Part shown: positions 57,601 through 64,000 of the stretch, piece after piece
Layout of the letters: each line of letters starts with the position of its first letter
Numbering within the stretch: position 1 is the first letter of the stretch
NCBI GenBank assembly: GCA_003223255.1
Contig: QHYJ01000340.1
Coordinates: forward strand, 22,084 to 86,083
Length of the DNA stretch: 64,000 nucleotides
Reading direction: 5' to 3'
From: Acidobacteriota bacterium
Lineage (GTDB): Bacteria; Acidobacteriota; Terriglobia; Acidiferrales; UBA7541
Made by a program: the position numbers and the translations under genes
The notes under the pieces: generated by a model
What the model saw: only the letters and a program-made list of their open reading frames with translations
The model's database searches: none
What the model was told of the DNA's origin: nothing

Positions 57601-58612
57601 AGGTGCCCCTGCGAATTCGGTCGCCTTCGTAGGTCACAAAAAAGAACGTCTTGTCTTTTTTCACCGGGCCGCCGAAGGTCACACCAAACTGGTGCTGTAA
57701 ATAGTCGAGTTTTTGCGTATCGAAAAAGCCTCTGGCGTTGAGATTCTTGTTGCGGAAAAACTCGTAGGCGCTACCAAAAAATTCGTTTTTGCCGGACTTG
57801 GTAACCACATTCACAACCGCGCCGGAATTGCGTCCATATTCCGCGTCGAATGTATTGGTTAGAACCCGGAACTCGGCAATGGCGTCTGGCGACGGTTGGA
57901 TGGCGGGCAATCCAGCAAACTGGTCGTTCCCATCTCCACCATTCACCGTAAAATTGTTGTCGCGGCCGCGTCCCCCGTTCACGCTTACCACTCCGGCGCG
58001 GTCGCTTCCATAAACCGTGTCCAAACCGACTTGCGACTGCACACCTGGCTGCAACTGCAACAATTGATAGGTGTCGCGCCGCGCCAAAGGCAATTGGCTC
58101 ACGGCGCGCTCATTCACCACCGCCCCCAATTGCGTGGAGGTTGTATCTACCAATGGCGGAGTACCGGTAACCTCGACTACATCGGTCGAGCCACCGACTT
58201 GCAGCGCAAGATTAACGGTCACGACTTCATTGAGGTCGATCAGGATTCCTTTTCGGGTGTATTTCTTGAAACCCTGGCTGGTGGCGTCCAGTTCATATGT
58301 GCCCACGGGCACTTCCAGGAAGATGTACTCGCCGTTGACGCCGGTTTGCACATCTCGCGTGGCGTGCGTCTCTTCATTTATCAGCGTGACGTTGGCTCCG
58401 ACGACGGCACCGCCGCTGGCATCCACCACGGTGCCGCGGATGCGCCCGCCGGTGCTTTGAGCATCGGAAAATGGCGCAGCCAAAAGAACCGCGAGAATCA
58501 AAGTGATCGAGGAAAAAATGGTGCGCCGATACAAAGAGGGAAATCCCCAAAACAAGGCTTTGCCTTTCATGAACTCACCTCTGGCCACCAAGATGCTTCG
58601 AGAGGTTCGCAT
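54692..58612 (-). CDS. TonB-dependent receptor with N-terminal carboxypeptidase-regulatory-like domain (Oar-like)
   Basis: GGRIRGTVVDASGGAVVGANVTLINEETHATRDVQTGVNGEYIFLEVPVGTYELDATSQGFKK; TFDAEYGRNSGAVVNVVTKSGKNEFFGSAYEFFRN; probable start MKGKALFW at ~58570. Confidence 0.93.
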   Translation of the reverse strand: MRTSRSILVARGEFMKGKALFWGFPSLYRRTIFSSITLILAVLLAAPFSDAQSTGGRIRGTVVDASGGAVVGANVTLINEETHATRDVQTGVNGEYIFLEVPVGTYELDATSQGFKKYTRKGILIDLNEVVTVNLALQVGGSTDVVEVTGTPPLVDTTSTQLGAVVNERAVSQLPLARRDTYQLLQLQPGVQSQVGLDTVYGSDRAGVVSVNGGRGRDNNFTVNGGDGNDQFAGLPAIQPSPDAIAEFRVLTNTFDAEYGRNSGAVVNVVTKSGKNEFFGSAYEFFRNKNLNARGFFDTQKLDYLQHQFGVTFGGPVKKDKTFFFVTYEGDRIRRGTSGDTVTVPTDAERLGDFSADPTFAGTLANANILNNRPGCLAALGRNAPIADGTPYSTVFPTNQIPTACMDQTALDLQNQFAPQANIGTSLFQGVPLGHERSNQFTAKMDHYLSKNQHLTAYYYLTNHYLAKPFARFQSGGANLPGFGDLTDERIQQLNISHSWTIGSTAVNEARFTFFREGQGTFLHPQHTALVQDSCKTVPSTNCFADANNPDLGIHPGLGANREGVPFINISGGYNIGNNFEGELPQTGDTFQWSDNFSKTIGRHDLKFGGDVRYMKFDQTLYFDISGQYFYFGGGPNDPCLGTIDPVSGVCTAVNLFTNYLLGLPDEYGQGSAQAELVRSKAVYLFAQDSWKLKPNVTLNYGLRWELTTPLTDIGRKEQTFRPGQFSTVYPCTLPASSPLYDPANGITDCNSAGVTPVGLVVPGDAGIPGGLSNTYYKSFAPRIGLAWSPAAKDGLLGKIFGGPGKTSVRAGYGIFYNPVEQLVLEQFSAEPPFGGSTFIFNTQFNLPFLGQDGVTTFPNPFNGILNPPSGQAQDWERFRPILLFGQAAKNPRTQYAEQYNLAVQRELAKDLVVSLAYVGRQGHRLLASQDLNPGNPLTCLDLQTVSAAIGDPNTACGPFLADNPYSFLLPAGQTFHLPYVPGGPNGTNIPCPIAYRPATSYPAACVVTGAPGGTPITLVGIRPYSSPLCNPLTGAGCPADGVDVFSDIFTQNTIANSAYNGFQTSLEKRFSHGLQMEAAYTFGKSLDFASTFENLVDPINPKRNRSRSLYDARHRFVLSYYWELPVPQYQGFAGKAFNGWAVSGITTFQSGFPIRITEQDDIELQSSFDFETPGQPNVAAPFHVIDPRKLTCAAGTGTDPTTCTLINAGFNPDAFTENTVPPGTIGNAPRTVCCGPGINNWEIAFLKVTPLNERFKLEFRGELFNAFNHAQFFQPDGNITDGSDFGRVKRARDPRLVQFALRLSF

Positions 58613-58621
58613 CTTTCATGG

Positions 58622-58650
58622 TTGCTGCGCCCCTGAAACCTTACTATAAT
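58622..58650 (+). promoter_or_regulatory. Sigma70-like promoter TTGCTG-N17-TATAAT in the divergent TonB receptor/regulator intergenic region
   Basis: Consensus -10, 17-nt spacer, 22 nt before GTG 58673. Confidence 0.65.
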
Positions 58651-58672
58651 CCCGTAAACTTAGAGAAAGTCG

Positions 58673-59509
58673 GTGGCTGTGTCAAGCAGAAAGAATTTAT
58701 CGGAAGGATTCGCGCCGCGCGCAGAGAAACGGCTGCTGCGAATCAGCGAAGTCGCGCGCCGCGTAGGCATTTCTTCTTCGGCGTTGCGTGCCTGGGAAGC
58801 GCTGGGGCTGGTCACGCCGCAACGGACGCAGAGCCGCTACCGGCTCTATGGCGAATCTGACGTGCGCCTGCTGCAGCGGGCTATTTTTCTGAGAAAGGCT
58901 CGCGGCCTCAATCCGCCTGCGATCGTCCATGTCCTTAAACGGCAAGGCGCGGTGTCTTTGCCCGCGGAAGGCGCACTCGTTCCGGGTCAGCGTTTCCGCC
59001 GCTTGCGCGCGAAGCGTGGCCTTTCTCTCGCACAAGTTGCCAAAGCCACCGGCGTTTCCGTCGGATTTCTGAGCGCGCTCGAGCGAGGCCAGATGCGTTC
59101 GTCGGTGGAGACACTCCGCCGCATCGCGCGCTTCTATGGAACCAATATTCTTTCGCTCTTCGAGGCTGCGGGCGACAATCCGCGCCTGGTGCGCCCGGCG
59201 GAGCGAAGAATTCTGGAAACCACGCCCGATGTCCGCATGGAACTGCTGGCCTGGGGCAACACCGCGATGGAGCCGCACCTGTTCCGCGTCAAGCCCGGCG
59301 GCGGCAGTGGGGAGTCCTACTCGCACGAAGGAGAGGAGTTCCTTCATGTGCTGCGCGGCGAATTTGAAATTTGGCTGGACAAAAGCGAACATTACCGGCT
59401 GAAGCCCGGCGACAGCCTGTATTTTGAAAGCTCTACGCCGCACCGCTGGAAGAATCCTGGCCGCAAGGAAGCGTGGGTGTTGTGGGTCAATACGCCGCCG
59501 ACGTTTTAG
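58673..59509 (+). CDS. Transcriptional regulator with MerR-type HTH, XRE-type HTH and C-terminal cupin
   Basis: LLRISEVARRVGISSSALRAWEALGLVTPQRTQSRYRLYGESDVRLLQRAIFLRKARGL; LRAKRGLSLAQVAKATGVSVGFLSALERGQMRSSVETLRRIARFYGTN; SYSHEGEEFLHVLRGEFEIWLDKSEHYRLKPGDSLYFESSTPHRWKN. Confidence 0.92.
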   Translation: MAVSSRKNLSEGFAPRAEKRLLRISEVARRVGISSSALRAWEALGLVTPQRTQSRYRLYGESDVRLLQRAIFLRKARGLNPPAIVHVLKRQGAVSLPAEGALVPGQRFRRLRAKRGLSLAQVAKATGVSVGFLSALERGQMRSSVETLRRIARFYGTNILSLFEAAGDNPRLVRPAERRILETTPDVRMELLAWGNTAMEPHLFRVKPGGGSGESYSHEGEEFLHVLRGEFEIWLDKSEHYRLKPGDSLYFESSTPHRWKNPGRKEAWVLWVNTPPTF

Positions 59510-59510
59510 A

Positions 59511-61259
59511 ATGGACCGCACGGAAGAGGATAGCATTTTGATGAAAGCGTTCCGCAGCAAGCTCGCGCTTCTGTCTCTCACCTTTTTTCTTGGGATTGCC
59601 GGCATCGCTATAGGCCAGGGCCTCATCGTCGCGCCAGCCGACATCATCGTGACGCATGGCCGCGTCTATACGGAGAACCCCAAGCAGCCATGGGCCCAGG
59701 CCGTGGCCATTCATGGAACGAAGATCGTTGCCGTCGGGGACGATACGGCCATAGAAAAAATGCGCGGCATGGGCACCAAGATCATCAACGCGAGCGGAAA
59801 GCTTGTGCTTCCGGGATTCAACGATTGCCACGTCCACTTCCTTGGCGGGTCGATGAGCCTGGGGCACGTGGACCTCGCAGGGGCAAAGGATGTGGCGGAC
59901 ATCCAAAAGAGATTGCGTGCATATGCTTCTGAGCGTCCGGGAGATGGATGGGTTCTGGGGCGCGGCTGGGACTACGCGATGTTTGGTTCCGAGACGCTGC
60001 CGCACAAGAAATACTTGGACAAACTCTTCCCCGACCGGCCGGTTCTTCTCGAGGGCTACGACGGGCACACCTATTGGGCCAATTCGAAAGCTCTCGCGCT
60101 CGCCGGCATCACGCGGGACACACCCAATCCGCCAAACGGCATGATCGTACGCGACCCACAGACCGGGGAAGCCACCGGCGCTTTAAAGGAAGCAGCCTCC
60201 GGGCTGGTCTCGAAGATCGTGCCCAAACCCACGAGAGCCGAAGAACTCTTAGCTCTGCGTGCGGGAATGAAATGGGCCAATGCAAATGGCATCACGCGCG
60301 TGCACAGCGCCGGCGGCGATTTTGAAATACTCGACCTCTTCGATGAAATGCGCCGTCGCGGCGACCTCAGTTTGCGCATGTACATCGCTTATTTCCTGAA
60401 TCCTCCTTCGCTGCGGCCTCAGGATCTCGACGCCATCGAAGCGGCGCGGAAAAAATTTCATGACGAATGGATTGACGCGGGCGCGGTGAAGTTCATGGTG
60501 GACGGCGTAGTGGAGTCTCATACCGCCGCTATGCTGGAACCTTACAGCGACGACCCTTCCTTAAAAGGCAAGCCTTTTTGGGAGCCTGCGAACTACAATG
60601 CCGCCGTTGCCGAACTGGACAAGCGCGGTTTCCAGCTCTTTACGCATGCCATTGGGGATTATGGCGTGCGCATGGCTCTGGATGGCTATGAGAACGCAGA
60701 AGAACGCAATCACAAGAAGGATCGCCGCTGGCGCATCGAGCACATTGAAACGGTTGCGGCAACCGACATTCCGCGCTTTGGCAAACTCGGCGTTATCGCC
60801 AGCATGCAGCCGCTTCATTCTTATCCGGATGCTGACACGCTCGAGGTTTGGGCACGGAATGTGGGGCCCGATCGCGCTTCGCGTGCGTGGGCATGGAAGA
60901 GTATCGCGGATGGCGGAGGCCACTTAGCGTTTGGCAGCGATTGGCCGGTGGTAACGCTTAATCCGTGGGAAGGGATTCAGACGGCCGTGACGCGGCAAAC
61001 GAAGGAAGCCACTCCCGCAAACGGCTTCGTCCCCGAACAACGGCTGACGGTTGCGCAGGCGATCGATGGCTACACGCTGGGGGCGGCGCACGCCGGACGC
61101 CGGGAAAGGACCGAAGGTTCTCTCGAATCTGGCAAAGCCGCTGACCTGATTATCATTTCGCAGAACATTTTTGACATCAATCCGCATAAGATTGGAGCGA
61201 CCAAAGTGCTCACTACCATTGTGGGCGGGCGTGTGGTCTATCAAGCGGAATCCAAGTAG
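59511..61259 (+). CDS. Amidohydrolase (YtcJ-like), exported
   Basis: DIIVTHGRVYTENPKQPWAQAVAIHGTKIVAVGDD, LVLPGFNDCHVHFLGG, HAIGDYGVRMALDGYE; ORF track 59424.., start ATG 59511 or 59541. Confidence 0.9.
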   Translation: MDRTEEDSILMKAFRSKLALLSLTFFLGIAGIAIGQGLIVAPADIIVTHGRVYTENPKQPWAQAVAIHGTKIVAVGDDTAIEKMRGMGTKIINASGKLVLPGFNDCHVHFLGGSMSLGHVDLAGAKDVADIQKRLRAYASERPGDGWVLGRGWDYAMFGSETLPHKKYLDKLFPDRPVLLEGYDGHTYWANSKALALAGITRDTPNPPNGMIVRDPQTGEATGALKEAASGLVSKIVPKPTRAEELLALRAGMKWANANGITRVHSAGGDFEILDLFDEMRRRGDLSLRMYIAYFLNPPSLRPQDLDAIEAARKKFHDEWIDAGAVKFMVDGVVESHTAAMLEPYSDDPSLKGKPFWEPANYNAAVAELDKRGFQLFTHAIGDYGVRMALDGYENAEERNHKKDRRWRIEHIETVAATDIPRFGKLGVIASMQPLHSYPDADTLEVWARNVGPDRASRAWAWKSIADGGGHLAFGSDWPVVTLNPWEGIQTAVTRQTKEATPANGFVPEQRLTVAQAIDGYTLGAAHAGRRERTEGSLESGKAADLIIISQNIFDINPHKIGATKVLTTIVGGRVVYQAESK

Positions 61260-61270
61260 CCGGAGGAGCG

Positions 61271-62332
61271 ATGAACCGTCGTGCGATTCTTCTGAGGATT
61301 CTCGCCATTGCGCTGGCGTGCGGAGCCTGCGGAAAAAAAGAAGAAGTGCTGAGCCTGCTCGTTTGGGAAGGTTACGCGGACGAATCGGCTGTCCACGATT
61401 TTGAGCAAAGCCATCACTGCAAAATCTCCGCCTCGTACATGGGATCGAGCGACGAGCTGGTTGCCAAGCTGCGGGGCGGCAGCGCTTCGAATTACGATGT
61501 CATTTCGCCTTCGAGCGACGTTGCTGCCTCCATCGCCCGCACGGGCTTGGCAGCCCCGCTTGAGCTTTCGAAAATTCCCTCCTATTCGCAGCTTTCCGCC
61601 AAACTTCGGGATCTGCCTTTAGTGAAGGCCAATGGCCAGGTCTATGGCGTGCCTTTCATGTGGGGGCCGAACCCGCTTCTTTACGACACGACCGTTTTTG
61701 CCAAGCCGCCGGACTCTTGGGCCATCTTTTGGGATCCCAGGTACAAGGGAAAGATTTCGGTGTGGGACGATCTTTCCACCGTCTACATGGCGGCGCAAAT
61801 TCTCAACTACGACAAGCCTGATCCTTCGCAGCTCTACAATCTAAGCGACGAGCAGCTCGCCGCTGTAAAGAAGAAGCTCCTTGAGCTCAAGCCCAACATC
61901 CGCAAAATGTGGTCAACCGGCGGCGAGCTCACCAATCTTTTCGAGAATCACGAAATTGTTCTGGCGATGGGCTGGCCGCTCAATACCAACGATCTTCGCA
62001 AAGCGAATTTCCCCATTGGCGAAACGATTCCCAAAGAAAATACCACCGGCTGGATCGACCATTTGATGATCACCGCGGCCAGCAGCCACAAAGAGCTTGC
62101 GCAAGCCTTCCTCGAATACATGATGGAAGGCAAGACGCAAAAACTGGTGACTGACCGGACGCATTACACGCCGGCGAATCCCGGAGCGTCACAACTTCTA
62201 ACGCCGGAGGAAATCAAGAGCCTGCACTTAGACAATCCGGATGCCTACATGCAGCGAATCTACTTCTGGCAGGACGTTCCTCGTCGCGCGAAATACAACG
62301 AAATCTGGAACGAGGTGAAAGGGGCGCAGTGA
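61271..62332 (+). CDS. potD: Spermidine/putrescine-type ABC transporter substrate-binding protein
   Basis: [76 protein letters not shown]. Confidence 0.88.
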   Translation: MNRRAILLRILAIALACGACGKKEEVLSLLVWEGYADESAVHDFEQSHHCKISASYMGSSDELVAKLRGGSASNYDVISPSSDVAASIARTGLAAPLELSKIPSYSQLSAKLRDLPLVKANGQVYGVPFMWGPNPLLYDTTVFAKPPDSWAIFWDPRYKGKISVWDDLSTVYMAAQILNYDKPDPSQLYNLSDEQLAAVKKKLLELKPNIRKMWSTGGELTNLFENHEIVLAMGWPLNTNDLRKANFPIGETIPKENTTGWIDHLMITAASSHKELAQAFLEYMMEGKTQKLVTDRTHYTPANPGASQLLTPEEIKSLHLDNPDAYMQRIYFWQDVPRRAKYNEIWNEVKGAQ

Positions 62333-63408
62333 GCGCTTCGCCAGCCAATCCGGCCCAGGAACTCCCAGCCGAAGGTGCAGAGCTTCTTGAGGTGCGCAAT
62401 ATAGCAAAGCGCTTTGGTGCGGTGGATGTTCTCAAGAACATTTCCTTGAATATCGCTTCCGGGGAATTTCTTACACTTCTTGGCGAAAGCGGCTCGGGCA
62501 AAACAACTCTCCTTCGCTTGATTGCGGGATTCGAACAGCCTTCCTCAGGAGAAATCTGGATGGGTGGGGCGCGCCTGGATGTTCTTCCGCCTTATAAGCG
62601 CCGCGTCAATACCGTTTTTCAGAATTATGCCCTGTTTCCGCATTTGAGCGCTCGCGACAATGTCGCTTACGGCCTGCGCGTCAAAAACACGCCCGGCAGG
62701 GAAATCAACGGCCGCGTCGAAGAAGCTTTGCGCATGGTCAAGATGCTGGATTTTGCGGCTAACCGCCCTTCGAAATTGAGCGGCGGCCAGCAGCAGCGCA
62801 TCGCGCTGGCGCGAGCACTCGTGAATCGTCCGCAACTGCTTTTGCTTGATGAGCCGCTTTCGGCGCTAGACGCGAATCTCCGCAAGCAGATGCAGAGCGA
62901 GTTGAAGTCACTGCAGCGCGAAATCGGCATCACCTTCCTCTTTGTGACGCATGATCAAGAAGAAGCCATGGCGCTCTCCGACCGCATCGCGCTGCTGCGC
63001 GACGGCGCGCTCGAGCAAGTCGCGTCCCCGCGCGAGATCTATGCGCATCCTGCCACCGCCTACACCGCGCAGTTCATTGGTCAGACCAACCTGCTCCGCG
63101 GGGAAATTCGAGGCAGCATTGCCACTTGCGGCGCACTGCGCTGGCCCCTGGAAGGAACCGACGGTCCGGCGATGTTTTCGCTCCGGCCAGAAGCGATTCG
63201 CATTTGTACCGACGGGAAGCGTCAAACCAACGAAGTGAAGTTTCGCGCGACGGTGCGCCAACAATTCTATGGCGGGTCGAGCGAACTGCTCGAAGTAGAT
63301 TGCGGAAACGGACAGACGTTGCGCGTCCGTGTCCCTGCGCGGGGTCCGCTCACCGGCGAACACGACTTTGTCTTTTCGATGGCCGAGGCCATTCGCGTCC
63401 AGGAGTAG
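62329..63408 (+). CDS. potA: Spermidine/putrescine-type ABC transporter ATP-binding protein
   Basis: [75 protein letters not shown] overlap with potD. Confidence 0.93.
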   Translation: MSASPANPAQELPAEGAELLEVRNIAKRFGAVDVLKNISLNIASGEFLTLLGESGSGKTTLLRLIAGFEQPSSGEIWMGGARLDVLPPYKRRVNTVFQNYALFPHLSARDNVAYGLRVKNTPGREINGRVEEALRMVKMLDFAANRPSKLSGGQQQRIALARALVNRPQLLLLDEPLSALDANLRKQMQSELKSLQREIGITFLFVTHDQEEAMALSDRIALLRDGALEQVASPREIYAHPATAYTAQFIGQTNLLRGEIRGSIATCGALRWPLEGTDGPAMFSLRPEAIRICTDGKRQTNEVKFRATVRQQFYGGSSELLEVDCGNGQTLRVRVPARGPLTGEHDFVFSMAEAIRVQE

Positions 63409-63423
63409 CAGACCCTCGTCCTC

Positions 63424-64000
63424 ATGTATTCGCGCGCTTACAAATCGGTCGTATCTGTCCCGCCGCTCTTGTGGGTGGCTGCGTTTCTTCTGCTTCCCTA
63501 TGCATTAATGTTTGCGCACAGCTTGTGGGCGGTGCGCGAGGGCATCATTGTTCATCACTGGAATTTAAACAACTACAAGACACTCTTCACCAATCCGGTC
63601 TACCTGGAAGTGCTTTCCCGCACACTGCGCATCGCCGCTTCCGTCACGATTTGCTCGATCTTGCTCGGCTACCCGCTCGCCTATTATTTGGCTTTTCATG
63701 CGGGCACACGCAAGGAGCTTCTCTATCAGCTCGTCATTGTGCCTCTCTGGGTCAGCTATCTCGTGCGTGGTTACGCCTGGAAAACCATTCTTGGCAGTGA
63801 CGGCGTGTTGAACGGTTTTCTGCAATATCTGCACCTCACCCACGAGCCGGTAGGCTTCTTCCTCTACAGTCCTTTCGCCGTCGTGCTCATGCTCACGCAT
63901 ATCTACACGCCGTTTGTTTTTCTGCCCATTTACGCCGCGCTCGAACACATTCCGCGGCCACTCCTCGAAGCCTCGCAAGATTTGGGCGCCGGCTCCCTTC
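63424..64000 (+). CDS. potB: ABC transporter permease PotB-like (runs off window end)
   Basis: MYSRAYKSVVSVPPLLWVAAFLLLPYALMFAHSLWAVREGIIVHHWNLNNYKTLFTNPVYLEVLSRTLRIAASVTICSILLGYPLAYYLAF. Confidence 0.88.
   Translation, partial: MYSRAYKSVVSVPPLLWVAAFLLLPYALMFAHSLWAVREGIIVHHWNLNNYKTLFTNPVYLEVLSRTLRIAASVTICSILLGYPLAYYLAFHAGTRKELLYQLVIVPLWVSYLVRGYAWKTILGSDGVLNGFLQYLHLTHEPVGFFLYSPFAVVLMLTHIYTPFVFLPIYAALEHIPRPLLEASQDLGAGSL

Noticed and set aside
1-64000. tRNA/rRNA genes, CRISPR arrays, IS transposases, prophage
   Set aside because: No cloverleaf, rRNA, direct-repeat/spacer array, transposase or phage structural motifs were seen; a tRNAscan/ISfinder run would be needed to be certain.

Overview
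The window looks like a high-GC Acidobacteriota-type chromosome segment. That assignment is inferred from gene content (Oar-like TonB receptor, futalosine MqnE, ECF sigma/anti-sigma/HEAT operon). No rRNA, tRNA, CRISPR array or prophage was found. Main content: mqnE; OsmC; a K+ channel-like protein; BcsA-like GT2; M24 peptidase-SnoaL fusion; efp; purB; an ECF sigma/anti-sigma/HEAT/HEAT operon with 4-nt overlaps; an AbiEii-like nucleotidyltransferase pair; a dapEBAD lysine operon behind a recognisable lysine riboswitch; sthA; ROK kinase; polysaccharide deacetylase; M16 peptidase; cysteine dioxygenase; rlmN; pgeF; acpS; NodU-type carbamoyltransferase; mtaB; GT2; galE; LuxR regulator; metH; a NusG/UpxY-like antiterminator with a GEMM-like leader; and a probable polyamine/GABA uptake and catabolism island (aminotransferases, APC permease, ALDH, Oar-like TonB receptor, MerR-XRE-cupin regulator, amidohydrolase, potDAB). 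The most unusual signals are: (1) many broken or partly repaired genes, including a cytochrome c whose CXXCH haem motif is destroyed by what looks like a compensating pair of indels, an ECF sigma split by one stop, and metH, DUF2911, gabT and chrA with frame-breaking lesions; (2) dispersed palindromic or purine-rich repeat modules, some inserted in frame inside rlmN; (3) structured leaders upstream of metH and upxY. All family assignments come from reading the sequence by eye; no database search was run.
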